The notes: a model not told the origin generated them from the letters alone. Positions 7,525-16,355 are shown, numbered from the stretch's first letter. The stretch: DNA of 64,000 bases from Roseateles_B sp041906185 (GCA_041906185.1 JAYRJQ010000002.1:220633-284632); one strand, 5' to 3'. Translations and numbers: made by a program.

Positions 7525-8157
7525 TCAATCCAACTGCAGGCCCAGGCTCTGCGGGTTACCCCGCCCCTGGCGGATCAGCACCGGCTCGTCGCCGCTGAGG
7601 TCGATGACGGTCGTCGGCTGCATGGGGCAGGCCCCGGCGTCGATGATGGCCTGCAGCTGGCGGTCGAAGCGCTCGCTGATCTGGTGGGCGTCGTTCAGGG
7701 GCTCGTCCTCGCCGGGCGGGATGAGGGTCGTCGCCAGCAGCGGCTGGCCGAGGAGCTCCAGCAGGTCCAGGGTGACGCGGTGGTCCGGCACGCGCAGGCC
7801 AATGGTGCGCCGCGAGGGGTGCGAGACGCGCCGGGGCACCTCCTTGGTGGCCTCCAGGATGAAGGTGAAGGGGCCGGGCGTGGCGTTCTTGAGGAGGCGG
7901 TACTGCCGGTTGTCCACGCGGGCGTAGTTGGCCAGCTCGCTGAGGTCCCGGCACAGCAGCGTCAGGTGGTGCTTTTCGTCGACGCCGCGCACCCGGCGCA
8001 GGGCGTCCGCCGCGGCCTTGTCGTCCAGATGGCAGACGAGGGCATAGCTGGAGTCCGTCGGGATGGCGACGACGCCGCCGGCATGCAGGATCTGCACGGC
8101 CTGGCGCAGGAAGCGCGGCTGGGGGTTGTCGGGGTGGACTTCAAAGAATTGGGCCAT
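7525..8157 (-). CDS. yciO: YciO-type Sua5/YrdC family protein
   Basis: The 210-residue single-domain protein belongs to the YrdC/Sua5 superfamily, whose core members make threonylcarbamoyl-AMP for the t6A modification of tRNA. The start MAQFFEVHPDNPQ and the motifs PTDSSYAL, TPGPFTFIL and PTTVIDL match E. coli YciO from memory. YciO proper is a paralogue whose in vivo role is less certain. The ATG at 8157 gives the conserved start; a second ATG lies 9 nt upstream. In E. coli yciO sits next to rnm. Here a blaI-M56 pair lies between them. Confidence 0.88.
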   Translation of the reverse strand: MAQFFEVHPDNPQPRFLRQAVQILHAGGVVAIPTDSSYALVCHLDDKAAADALRRVRGVDEKHHLTLLCRDLSELANYARVDNRQYRLLKNATPGPFTFILEATKEVPRRVSHPSRRTIGLRVPDHRVTLDLLELLGQPLLATTLIPPGEDEPLNDAHQISERFDRQLQAIIDAGACPMQPTTVIDLSGDEPVLIRQGRGNPQSLGLQLD

Positions 8158-8216
8158 GGGAGGCATTGTGTGCCGCCCATGGCCCGGGGGGTGTGGTGTG
8201 GATGCCGCGCGCAGGG

Positions 8217-9467
8217 TCAGTCGATGCGGAAGATGAACTGCTGCTCGATCTCCATGTCCATGCCCTGGGGCGCACACACGTACTGGCCGATGGCCCGGCG
8301 GATGGCCTCCTGGAGGACGGGGTTGCCGTCGGTGACCCGGATGTTGACGGGCTTGCCGGCGGCATCGAGCCCGTAGGTGGCCATGAATTCGAAACGCCCG
8401 GACTGGTTCACGACGGGCACCTCCGGGCGCACCATCTTCTGGCATACGGTGGAGGCAGCCACGGCGCGCTGGCCCTGCATGGCGTTCGCCGCCGCCTTGG
8501 GTGCCGGCTTGGCCGTCGGCGCGGGCGTCTGCCGCGTGGCAGTGGCAGCCCGCTCCGACTGCAGCGCCTGCACGGCGCCGACGGCCAGCACGGCGGCGGT
8601 GCAGACGGCCAGGCGGCCGGCGCGGAGGCGCCATTGGGGCAGGCGGTGAATGTGCTTGAGCATGTCGATCCTCTCCTTCAGGGGATGGGTGGGCTGCCAG
8701 GCCGAGGCAGCGATCGGTACGGCAAACTGCGGATCCGTCTTGAGCAGGGCCCGGGCGTACCCGCGCCACTGGGCGGGCTGCTGGCTCAGGAGCGCGGCGT
8801 CGCAGGCCAGCTCCTGGTCATGGCGCAGGGCGGGGAGGGCCCACCACAGCAGCGGGTTGAACCAGGCCAGGGCCTGCAGCGCGGCCGCCAGCAGGCGCAC
8901 GGCGTTGTCATGGCGGCGGGCATGCCGGGCCTCGTGGGCGAGGATCCATTGCCGCTCCGGCAGGGTGAAGCGCTCCTCGAAATCCATGGGCAGCAGCAGG
9001 CGCGGGCGCCACACGCCCAGCAGCCCCGGCGAGCTGCCGCGCGGGGTGCGCAGGCACAGGTCCGCATCCGTCGGCAGGTGGCGTACGAACTGCCAGTGGC
9101 GCAGGACCTGGATCAGCAGGACGCCCGCACAGCCGAGGCCCCAGGCCGCCAGCACGCCCGCCCCTCCGAGCGGCAGCCCCGTCGATGTGCGGGGCATTGC
9201 CGGCAGGGCCTGCCAGGCGCCGCGCCACTCCACGGCCTGCAGGGTGAGGCGCGGAAGACCGGTGTCCGGCAGCAGCCCGGCGGCCAGACCCACCAGCGGC
9301 AGCAGCCACAGCGCATAGGCCTCCTGCGGCCCGGCCAGCCGGCGCAGGGGCCGGCGAAGCAGGGCGACGGCGAGCAGACCGAGGCTCAGGCCCAGATGCG
9401 CCTGCCACAGCATCGGCCACAGCACCGGCGACAGGCCGCCGAAGAGCGCGTCACTGCTCATCGTCAT
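8217..9467 (-). CDS. M56 metallopeptidase with C-terminal TonB-like domain
   Basis: The 416-residue BlaR1-family protein has helices near 23-38, 50-67 and 103-122. The zinc motif HEARH is at 178-182, Glu219 is in QELACD, and WFNPLLWW is present. A helix near 285-302 and a Pro/Ala-rich linker (about 308-330) lead into a roughly 80-residue TonB C-terminal-like domain (VPVVNQSGRFEFMATYGLD, then GKPVNIRV). That output or sensor domain differs from those of the three M56 genes at 353-4767. The ATG at 9467 overlaps blaI by 17 nt; an alternative ATG at 9461 is possible. By family analogy it controls the adjacent repressor. Confidence 0.88.
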   Translation of the reverse strand: MTMSSDALFGGLSPVLWPMLWQAHLGLSLGLLAVALLRRPLRRLAGPQEAYALWLLPLVGLAAGLLPDTGLPRLTLQAVEWRGAWQALPAMPRTSTGLPLGGAGVLAAWGLGCAGVLLIQVLRHWQFVRHLPTDADLCLRTPRGSSPGLLGVWRPRLLLPMDFEERFTLPERQWILAHEARHARRHDNAVRLLAAALQALAWFNPLLWWALPALRHDQELACDAALLSQQPAQWRGYARALLKTDPQFAVPIAASAWQPTHPLKERIDMLKHIHRLPQWRLRAGRLAVCTAAVLAVGAVQALQSERAATATRQTPAPTAKPAPKAAANAMQGQRAVAASTVCQKMVRPEVPVVNQSGRFEFMATYGLDAAGKPVNIRVTDGNPVLQEAIRRAIGQYVCAPQGMDMEIEQQFIFRID

Positions 9468-9822
9468 GCTCCTTGAGCAGCTGGCGCAGGGCCTCGGCGT
9501 CCTCGGGGCTCAGCTTGCGATGGGCGGAGAAATGCGCCACCAGCGGCGAGAGCCGGCCGCCGAACACGCGGTCGACGAGCCCGAGGGACTCCTTGCCCTC
9601 CCACTGGGCGCGCTCGATCAGCGGCTCGTAGAGGTAGCGCCGCCCCTCGCGCTCGGCCTTGACCGCGCCCTTGTTGAGCAGGCGGTTCAGGAGCGTCTTC
9701 ACGGTGCCCAGCTGCCAGCCGTCCTGCGCGGGCAGGGCGGCCAGGATGTCCTCGGCACTGAGCGGATGGCGGCCCCACAGGGCCTGCATGATCTGGGATT
9801 CGGCGTCGGAGATGCTGCTCAT
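9451..9822 (-). CDS. BlaI/MecI family transcriptional repressor, second locus
   Basis: This 123-residue winged-helix repressor is a close paralogue of the one at 4760-5125. It shares SDAE.QIM..LW, TVKTLLNRLLNKGA, GRRYLY and the presumed cleavage segment PLVAHFSAHRKLS (residues 93-105, Phe98). The ATG at 9822 lies 2 bp from its operator and has no Shine-Dalgarno sequence, so leaderless translation is possible, as at the first locus. It overlaps the M56 gene downstream. The half-sites of the two operators differ, so the two repressors probably do not cross-regulate freely. Confidence 0.92.
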   Translation of the reverse strand: MSSISDAESQIMQALWGRHPLSAEDILAALPAQDGWQLGTVKTLLNRLLNKGAVKAEREGRRYLYEPLIERAQWEGKESLGLVDRVFGGRLSPLVAHFSAHRKLSPEDAEALRQLLKEHDDEQ

Positions 9823-9824
9823 GA

Positions 9825-9871
9825 TTCGACAACAGTTGTTGACGAATTGATTGTCAACAAGCGTTGTCGAA
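9825..9871. promoter_or_regulatory. BlaI operator, second locus: perfect nested dyad
   Basis: The outer half-sites are TTCGACAAC (9825-9833) and GTTGTCGAA (9863-9871). The inner half-sites are TTGTTGAC (9836-9843) and GTCAACAA (9853-9860). All are centred on 9848. The layout is the same as at 5131-5171 with a different core sequence. Confidence 0.82.
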
Positions 9872-9914
9872 GCGGCCAGCTGTGGAAAACCCGGGGGGGT
9901 TCAGATCGCGGACA

Positions 9915-10790
9915 TCAGGGGGAGGGCGGAATGATGCGCTCGTGCAGCGCATCCCAGACGGGCGTCAGGCGGCCCGAGAGGGCCGGGAGCTTGCCGAGGT
10001 CCGTGTGGCTCTCGTCGGGGCTGTGGAAGTCGGAGCCGCGCGAGGCGAGCAGGCCGAATTCGAGGGCCGTCTCGGTGTACTTCACGGCCTCGGCGGCCGT
10101 GTGGCTGCCGGTGACGACCTCGATGCCACGGCCGCCGTGGGCCATGAACTCGGTGATCAGCGCGTATTCCTCGGTCGGCGTGAAGTCGTAGCGGCCGGGG
10201 TGGGCGATGACGGCCACGCCGCCCGCCTGCGTGACCCAGCGCACGGCGTCCGACAGGCGGGCCCAGCGGTGGGGCACGAAGCCGGGCTTGCCCTCGGTGA
10301 GGAAGCGCCGGAAGACCTCGGGCACGTCCTGGCAGTGGCCGGCGTCCACGAGGAAGCGGGCGAAGTGGGTGCGGGAGATCAGCTCGGGGTTGCCGACGTA
10401 CTTCAGCGCGCCCTCGTAGGCGTCCTTGATGCCGACCTTGGCGAGGCCGTCCGACATCTCGCGTGCGCGCTCGCCGCGGCCGCCGCGCGTCTCGCGCAGG
10501 CCCTGGACCAGTTCCGCGTCCTCGTGGTCGAAGCCGAGGCCCACGATGTGCACGACCCGGCCCGCGAAGGTGACGGAGATCTCGCAGCCCGTCAGGTAGT
10601 GCATGCCCAGCCGGCCGGCCGCGGCCAGGGCACGGGCCTGCCCGCCCACCTCGTCGTGGTCGGTCAGGGCCCACAACTCGACGCCGTTGGCGTGGGCGCG
10701 GGCCGCGACGGCCTCGGGCTCCAGCGTGCCGTCAGACACCTTGGAGTGGCAATGAAGGTCGGCGTTGCTCAGGGCGTGGATGGTGTTCAC
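9915..10790 (-). CDS. rnm: PHP-domain phosphatase/5'-3' exoribonuclease (RNase AM family)
   Basis: The 291-residue PHP-superfamily enzyme has metal-binding motifs in order: DLHCHSKVSDG (near 11-21), ALTDHDEVGG, GCEIS, THFARFLVD, IAHPGRYD and GSDFHSP near the C-terminus. From memory, the E. coli homologue (YciV/Rnm) hydrolyses 3',5'-nucleoside bisphosphates and trims the 5' ends of rRNA. The start is a GTG at 10790; the ATG just upstream is out of frame. The expected neighbour yciO lies beyond the inserted blaI-M56 pair. Confidence 0.88.
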   Translation of the reverse strand: MNTIHALSNADLHCHSKVSDGTLEPEAVAARAHANGVELWALTDHDEVGGQARALAAAGRLGMHYLTGCEISVTFAGRVVHIVGLGFDHEDAELVQGLRETRGGRGERAREMSDGLAKVGIKDAYEGALKYVGNPELISRTHFARFLVDAGHCQDVPEVFRRFLTEGKPGFVPHRWARLSDAVRWVTQAGGVAVIAHPGRYDFTPTEEYALITEFMAHGGRGIEVVTGSHTAAEAVKYTETALEFGLLASRGSDFHSPDESHTDLGKLPALSGRLTPVWDALHERIIPPSP

Positions 10791-10864
10791 GCCGCCATTC
10801 TAGGCGGCGGGCCCGCGGGGCCCACTGCGCTGCAGCAATGCCCCTGCCTCCGCCGCGGCAGGCC

Positions 10865-12430
10865 TCAGGCGTGCCGGGTCGTGACGCGGAAGCTGCTGAT
10901 CGCGGCACTGAGCCCCACGGCCTGGTCGCGCAGGCTGCTGGCGGCCGCCGCGCCTTGCTCGACGAGGGCCGCGTTCTGCTGGGTCATCTGGTCGAGGTTG
11001 GTGATCGCCTGCCCCACCTCGTTGATGCTGGTGCTCTGCTCCTGGGTGGAGGCGGTGATCTCGCCCATGATGTCGGTGACCCGCTGCACGGAGCTCACGA
11101 TCTCGTTCATGGTCGTGCCCGCGTCCTGCACCAGGCTCGCGCCGGCCTCGATCCGGTCCATGGAGCCGGTGATCAGCGTCTTGATCTCCTTCGCCGCCTC
11201 GGCGCTGCGCTGTGCCAGCGAGCGCACCTCGCCCGCCACGACCGCGAAGCCGCGGCCCTGCTCGCCCGCTCGTGCGGCCTCGACCGCCGCGTTCAGCGCG
11301 AGGATGTTGGTCTGGAAGGCGATGCCGTCGATCACGCCGATGATGTCCCCGATCTTGCGCGAGCTCGTGCTGATCTCGCCCATGGTCTGCACGACCTGCT
11401 GAACGACGTCGCCACCGCGCTGCGCCACGCTGGACGCGCTGCTGGCGAGCTGGTTGGCCTGGCGGGCGGCGTCGGCGTTGTGGCGCACGTTCTCCGTCAG
11501 CTGCTCCATCGAGGAGGCCGTCTCCTCCAGGCTGGCCGCGGCCTGCTCAGTGCGGGACGAGAGGTCGTGGTTGCCCGTCGCGACCTCGGACGCCGCCACC
11601 TGGATGGACTCCGAGCCCTCGCGGACCTTGATCACGATGCCGCGCAGGCCCTCCTGCATGTGTACGAGGCTCGTGGAGAGCGCGGTCAGCTCGTCCTTGC
11701 CCTCGATGTGCAGGTGCTCGTCGAGGTTGCCGTTCTCCACGGCCGAGGCGAAGGCCATGCCCTGCTGGATCGGCAGCAGCAGCGAGTGGGCGATGCGCCA
11801 GCCGATGAAGGCCGCCAGGCCCATGCCGGCCAGCAGCGCCACCACGATGACGGTCGTGATGGTGGCGTAGACCCCGGCGATCTTGTCGTGGGCCATCTCG
11901 ATGAAGCGGTCCACCGTCTTGAGCGCCTCCTCGAGGCCCTGCTCGGCCTGGTCGACCGCCTTCTTGGCCTCCCGCGGGGCGTCCCAGGCGCCCTTGAGGT
12001 CACCGGCCATGTCGCCCTTGGCGAGCTGCGCCATGACCGGCACCATGCCGCTGCGGTAGGCGTCGAAATTGCTGCGGATGGTGCCCAGGCCCTCGCGGAC
12101 CTTGGGGTCCTTGACCCGCTGCTCCAGGTCCTTGAGCCCGGCGTCCGCGGACTTCATGGCGGCCTCCCAGCGTTCCTGGGCGCGCTTGAAGTCGGCCACG
12201 CCGATGGCAGCGAAGATCATGTCCTTCTCGTAGCGGCGCGCGGTGAGCATACCGGCCCGCAGATCGTCCACGCTGCGCAGCGAGGCGACGACGGAGGTGT
12301 TGAAGGTCTCGAAGGCCCCGAACATGGCCCGGGTGGCCAGCCAGCCGCCGGCGCCGAGCACCAGCATGAGCAGCACCATCAGGCCGAACGCGAGGCCGAG
12401 GCGGGCCTTGATGGACAGTTGTCGCAGCAT
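10865..12430 (-). CDS. Methyl-accepting chemotaxis protein
   Basis: The 521-residue chemoreceptor has TM1 near 11-31, a helical periplasmic domain of about 155 residues, TM2 near 189-211, HAMP, and a signalling domain with the tip GVIDGIAFQTNILALNAA. The sensor domain is unrelated in sequence to that of the receptor at 5770-7320. The C-terminus (FRVTTRHA) has no CheR/CheB-binding pentapeptide. AAGGAG sits just upstream of the ATG. It stands alone as a transcription unit; its ligand is unknown. Confidence 0.93.
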   Translation of the reverse strand: MLRQLSIKARLGLAFGLMVLLMLVLGAGGWLATRAMFGAFETFNTSVVASLRSVDDLRAGMLTARRYEKDMIFAAIGVADFKRAQERWEAAMKSADAGLKDLEQRVKDPKVREGLGTIRSNFDAYRSGMVPVMAQLAKGDMAGDLKGAWDAPREAKKAVDQAEQGLEEALKTVDRFIEMAHDKIAGVYATITTVIVVALLAGMGLAAFIGWRIAHSLLLPIQQGMAFASAVENGNLDEHLHIEGKDELTALSTSLVHMQEGLRGIVIKVREGSESIQVAASEVATGNHDLSSRTEQAAASLEETASSMEQLTENVRHNADAARQANQLASSASSVAQRGGDVVQQVVQTMGEISTSSRKIGDIIGVIDGIAFQTNILALNAAVEAARAGEQGRGFAVVAGEVRSLAQRSAEAAKEIKTLITGSMDRIEAGASLVQDAGTTMNEIVSSVQRVTDIMGEITASTQEQSTSINEVGQAITNLDQMTQQNAALVEQGAAAASSLRDQAVGLSAAISSFRVTTRHA

Positions 12431-12609
12431 GGCGTCTCCTTGTTATTGCATGCGTCTTGGGCGCGCCACGCCTGACAGGGCATCAGGCCGGACCGGGCGC
12501 GGCCCCAAGCATGCGCCCGGCGCGGCTCAGGCAGCAAGGAGAAAAGAGGGGGCGCGTGGCGCCAATCCCGCAGTAGGCAGCCCGGCGGGCCAGGCTGCCG
12601 GGGCGGGCG

Positions 12610-14340
12610 TCAGACGATGGCCTCGACCACCATCTGCACGCGCTGCTGCCCCTGGTACTCGTCCAGGCTCAGGCGGTAGGCCATGCGGGCCTGCTCGGGC
12701 ACCGGGTCGGTGTGGCCGAACCAGATGGCGTCCCGCAGCAGGCCGCCCTGGCGCACCCGCAGCTTGAGGTGGCGCTCGCCGACGATGCGCTGCGCCACGA
12801 TCTGCACCTCGTCGCAGAACAGCGGCGCCTCGAAGGCCTGGCCCCAGACCTGGGCGTCCAGCTCCTGCACCGTCTGCGCATTGAAGGCCTCCGGCGGCAG
12901 CGGGCCGTCGGTGCGCAGCGTGCGCTGCAGGGCGCCTTCGTCCAGCCATTCGGCGGCGACGGCGGTGAGCGCCTCGCGGAAGGGCTGCACGCCGCCTTCC
13001 GCCAGCGTGCAGCCGGCCGCCATGGCGTGGCCGCCGAACTTCTTGAGCAGCTCGGGGTGGCGCTTGGAGATCAGGTCCAGCGCGTCGCGCAGATGGAAGC
13101 CGGCGATGGAGCGCCCGGAGCCCTTGAGCTGCCCGTCCGCCCCGCGCGCGAGCACGAAGGTGGGGCGGTGCGCGGCGTCCTTGATGCGCGAGGCCACGAT
13201 GCCGACGACGCCCTCGTGGAAGTCCTCATCGAAGATCACCAGGGCCGGCGGCGTCTGGGTCTCGAGCTGCGTGCGCAGGCGGGCGAGCTGGGCCTCCGCC
13301 TGTTCGCGCATGCCGGCCTCGATCTCGCGGCGCTCGCGGTTGATGGTGTCCAGCAGCTGCGCCAGCTCCAGCGCGCGCGCGGGGTCCTCGCACAGCAGGC
13401 ACTCGATGCCCACGGTCATGTCGGACAGCCGCCCGGCCGCGTTGATGCGGGGCCCCAGCGCGAAGCCGAGGTCGAAGGCGTTGGCGCGCGCGGCATCGCG
13501 CCCCGCGGCCGTGAAGAGCGCCGCCACGCCGGGCTGCATGCGGCCGTTGCGCATGCGACGCAGGCCCTGTGCCACGAGGCGGCGGTTGTTCGCGTCCAGC
13601 TTGACGACGTCGGCCACCGTGCCCAGGGCGACGAGGTCCAGCAGGCCGTCCAGGCGCGGCTGCTCGCGCCCCTCGAAAGCGCCCCGGCGGCGCAGCTCGC
13701 TGCGCAGGGCGAGCAGCACGTAGAAGGCCACGCCCACGCCGGCGAGGTTCTTGCTCTCGAAGCCGCAGCCCGGCTGGCTCGGGTTGACCAGCGCATCGGC
13801 CGCGGGCAGCTGCACGACGTCGTCGACCAGGGCCGGGAGGTGGTGATCGGTGACCAGCACCTTGAGCCCCAGCGCCTTCGCGTGCGCCACGCCGGCCAGG
13901 CTGGCGATGCCGTTGTCCACCGTCATCAGCAGCTGCGGCTGCAGCGGCAGGGCCAGCTCGACGATGGCGGGCGTCAGGCCGTAGCCGTGGATGGCGCGGT
14001 CCGGCACGACGTAATGCAGGGTGTCAGGTCTTGCCCCCAGCAGGCCGAGGCCGCGCAGGGCGACGGCACAGGCGGTGGCGCCGTCGCAGTCGTAGTCGGC
14101 GACGAGGCAGATGCGTTCGCCGGCCTGGAGGGCGTCCGCCAGGAGCGCGGCGGCGGCCTCGATGCCCTTGAGCCCCTCGGGCGGCAGCAGCTTGTCCAGG
14201 CCGGCATCGAGCTCGTCGGCGCTGCGCACGCCGCGGGCGGCGAAGAGCCGTGCCAGCAGGGGCGTGAAGCCGGCCTGCTCCAGGGTCCAGGCCGCGCGGG
14301 GCGGGGCGTCGCGGGTCACGAGGGTGGGAGAGGTGCTCAC
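12610..14340 (-). CDS. recJ: Single-stranded-DNA-specific exonuclease RecJ
   Basis: The 576-residue 5'-3' single-strand exonuclease acts in recombination and mismatch repair. DHH-superfamily metal motifs are visible: ADYDCDGATA (81-90), VDNG (141-144), TDHH (164-167), and the DHHA1 motifs GRSIAGFHLRDAL and GGHAMAAG. An OB-like C-terminal domain follows. The GTG start at 14340 overlaps the stop of the upstream gene (GTGA), so the two are coupled. A near copy of the dispersed 15-mer lies at 14024-14034. Confidence 0.93.
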   Translation of the reverse strand: MSTSPTLVTRDAPPRAAWTLEQAGFTPLLARLFAARGVRSADELDAGLDKLLPPEGLKGIEAAAALLADALQAGERICLVADYDCDGATACAVALRGLGLLGARPDTLHYVVPDRAIHGYGLTPAIVELALPLQPQLLMTVDNGIASLAGVAHAKALGLKVLVTDHHLPALVDDVVQLPAADALVNPSQPGCGFESKNLAGVGVAFYVLLALRSELRRRGAFEGREQPRLDGLLDLVALGTVADVVKLDANNRRLVAQGLRRMRNGRMQPGVAALFTAAGRDAARANAFDLGFALGPRINAAGRLSDMTVGIECLLCEDPARALELAQLLDTINRERREIEAGMREQAEAQLARLRTQLETQTPPALVIFDEDFHEGVVGIVASRIKDAAHRPTFVLARGADGQLKGSGRSIAGFHLRDALDLISKRHPELLKKFGGHAMAAGCTLAEGGVQPFREALTAVAAEWLDEGALQRTLRTDGPLPPEAFNAQTVQELDAQVWGQAFEAPLFCDEVQIVAQRIVGERHLKLRVRQGGLLRDAIWFGHTDPVPEQARMAYRLSLDEYQGQQRVQMVVEAIV

Positions 14341-15293
14341 AGGCGCTCCAGCAGGCGGTTGGACAGCCCATGGGCCGGGCGCAGGGCGGCGAGCAGGCGC
14401 TCGTGCCAGGGGCGGGGGCGGGGCTGCAGCGTGGCGGCCTGGCGCTCGCCGGCGAGGCTCAGCGTGGCCGTGCCGGCGCGCAGCGCGGGCAGCAGCGGGC
14501 GCAGGCGCTCGGCGTCGAGCGCGCGCCAGGCCTCGGCCCAGGCGGCCCAGTCCCCACTGATCCAGGCGGCGCGCAGCCGCTCGTCGACCTCGAGTCCCGC
14601 GGGCAGGGCCTGCCGCGGCGCCGGGCCGCAGCCCCAGATCCAGACGCTGTTGATCGGGCGCTGCCCGGCGGCCTCGCGGGCGGCGTTGAGCGGATGCCCG
14701 TGCAGCGTCATCTGGGCCTCCATCTGCAGGCGGCGCAGCAGGCGCGGCTCCGGCAGCCAGGCATCGACGTTGCGGTGGATGACGCGGTCCAGGCTGGCCG
14801 TGGGCAGACCCGCCAGCTGCTCATGGGCCAGGAACCATTGCCCGGGCGCCAGGTGCCGGCGCGTCCAGCCTTCGTCGTCCGGGAACAGCGGTGCGAGCGC
14901 GTCGAAGAAGGCCTGCGACTGGGCCTCGTCGAGCGCCAGGGCTGCCGGGTCCAGCGCCGTGACCTGGTCACTGCCGACGTCGCAGTGCAGGGGCGTGAGC
15001 CGCGCCCACGCCTGATCACCGGGCCCTTGCCCCACTTGCCCCGCCTGCGCCAGCGCCCACGCGGCCAGCGGGGCCGGCGCGGTGGCGGGCAGGCCGGCCA
15101 GCGAGGCCAGCAGGCGCTCGTGGGGAAGTTCCAAGCTGTATTCGTCAGGCGCGTCGGTGCTGGTGGCGGTGCCTGCCGGGCGGTCCGGCGCGAGGAAGGC
15201 CAGGGCGCTGTCCAGGGCCGGCAGGGAGAGTTCCGCCAGCGCGGCCAGGGCCTGCGGATCGGCGGCGCTGGCGTAGGGAATCACGAGATGCAT
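14337..15293 (-). CDS. Conserved protein of unknown function, coupled to recJ
   Basis: The 318-residue soluble-looking protein has no signal peptide or membrane segment. Recognisable stretches are LTPLHCDVGSDQVT, FLAHEQL and INSVWIWGCGP. The last recalls the 'SVWLWG' motif of phosphoglycerate-mutase-like proteins often annotated beside recJ in Burkholderiales; I cannot verify this family and do not assign an activity. The ATG at 15293 opens the operon, and the stop overlaps the recJ GTG by 4 nt, which argues for a shared role or co-regulation. Confidence 0.7.
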   Translation of the reverse strand: MHLVIPYASAADPQALAALAELSLPALDSALAFLAPDRPAGTATSTDAPDEYSLELPHERLLASLAGLPATAPAPLAAWALAQAGQVGQGPGDQAWARLTPLHCDVGSDQVTALDPAALALDEAQSQAFFDALAPLFPDDEGWTRRHLAPGQWFLAHEQLAGLPTASLDRVIHRNVDAWLPEPRLLRRLQMEAQMTLHGHPLNAAREAAGQRPINSVWIWGCGPAPRQALPAGLEVDERLRAAWISGDWAAWAEAWRALDAERLRPLLPALRAGTATLSLAGERQAATLQPRPRPWHERLLAALRPAHGLSNRLLERL

Positions 15294-15395
15294 GGGCGGA
15301 TTATCCGGTCTCGCGGACCGGGCCCCGGCGCGCTGTCATCGGCCGGCCATGTGCTTGACATGCCGGCGACACCTGCGCGGCGCAAGCTGCCGGGC

Positions 15396-16346
15396 ATGCC
15401 GCACGACACCCTTCTGGCGCGCGCCGCCACGCTGGTTCCCGCTGTTGCTGTTCCACTCGTTGGCACGCTCGCGCCGGCGCCACTCGAGCCGACCGGGGCG
15501 GACGAGCCGCGGCCCCGCCTGCAGGTGCGCACGGTCTGGATCTCCGACCTGCACCTGGGCACGCCGGGCTGCCAGGCGGGCCACCTGCTGGAGTTCCTGC
15601 GCGCCGTGGAGTGCGAGCAGCTCTTCCTGGTGGGCGACATCATCGACGGCTGGCAGCTGCGCCGCAGCTGGTACTGGCCGCAGGCCCACGACGACGTTGT
15701 GCAGAAGCTGCTGCGCAAGGCGCGCAAGGGCTGCCGCGTCGTCTTCATCCCCGGCAACCACGACGAGTTCGCCCGCAAATATGTGCAGCACAGCTTCGGC
15801 GGCATCGAGGTCGCCGAGGACTGGATCCACGAGACGGCCGATGGCCGCAAGCTGTGGATCACGCACGGCGACCTCTTCGACGGGGTGATCCAGTGCGCCA
15901 AGTGGCTGGCGCATGTGGGGGATTCGCTCTACGAGTTCACGCTGCGCCTCAACCGCCACCTCAACCGGCTGCGGGCGCGGATGGGGCTGCCGTACTGGAG
16001 CCTGTCCCGCTACCTCAAGCTCAAGGTCAAGCGCGCGGTGAGCTATGTCTCGCAGTTCGAGGAGGCCGTCGCCCGCGAGGCCCGGCGCCGCGGCGTGCAC
16101 GGCGTGGTCTGCGGGCACATCCACCACGCCGAGCTGCGCGAGATCGACGGCGTGCTCTATGCCAACGACGGCGACTGGGTCGAGAGCCTCACGGCCCTGG
16201 TCGAGCACGCGGACGGGCGCCTGGAGATCCTGGACTGGACGGCCTTCAGCCAGGGCGGCGATGCGGCATGCGAGGATCGCACGGCCCCCGCGCACGCCGG
16301 CCCCCCTGCCGACCGGCGTCATGCGCCTGTCACGATGCCTTCATAA
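15396..16346 (+). CDS. LpxH-like calcineurin-type metallophosphoesterase
   Basis: The 316-residue protein carries the full metallophosphoesterase motif set: SDLHLGT, GDIIDGW, GNHDE, THGDLFDG and CGHIHHAE. Spacing and length resemble UDP-2,3-diacylglucosamine diphosphatases (LpxH family, lipid A synthesis). About 40 N-terminal residues precede the domain and about 30 low-complexity residues follow it. The start is uncertain (ATG at 15396, or at 15360). It is followed 9 nt later by ppk1. It could act on another phosphate ester; the LpxH role is inferred. Confidence 0.78.
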   Translation: MPHDTLLARAATLVPAVAVPLVGTLAPAPLEPTGADEPRPRLQVRTVWISDLHLGTPGCQAGHLLEFLRAVECEQLFLVGDIIDGWQLRRSWYWPQAHDDVVQKLLRKARKGCRVVFIPGNHDEFARKYVQHSFGGIEVAEDWIHETADGRKLWITHGDLFDGVIQCAKWLAHVGDSLYEFTLRLNRHLNRLRARMGLPYWSLSRYLKLKVKRAVSYVSQFEEAVAREARRRGVHGVVCGHIHHAELREIDGVLYANDGDWVESLTALVEHADGRLEILDWTAFSQGGDAACEDRTAPAHAGPPADRRHAPVTMPS

Positions 16347-16355
16347 AGTGAGGCC

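Noticed and set aside
15355..15390. TTGACA before the LpxH-like gene as a promoter
   Set aside because: No acceptable -10 element lies 16-18 bp downstream, and the hexamer overlaps a possible start codon.
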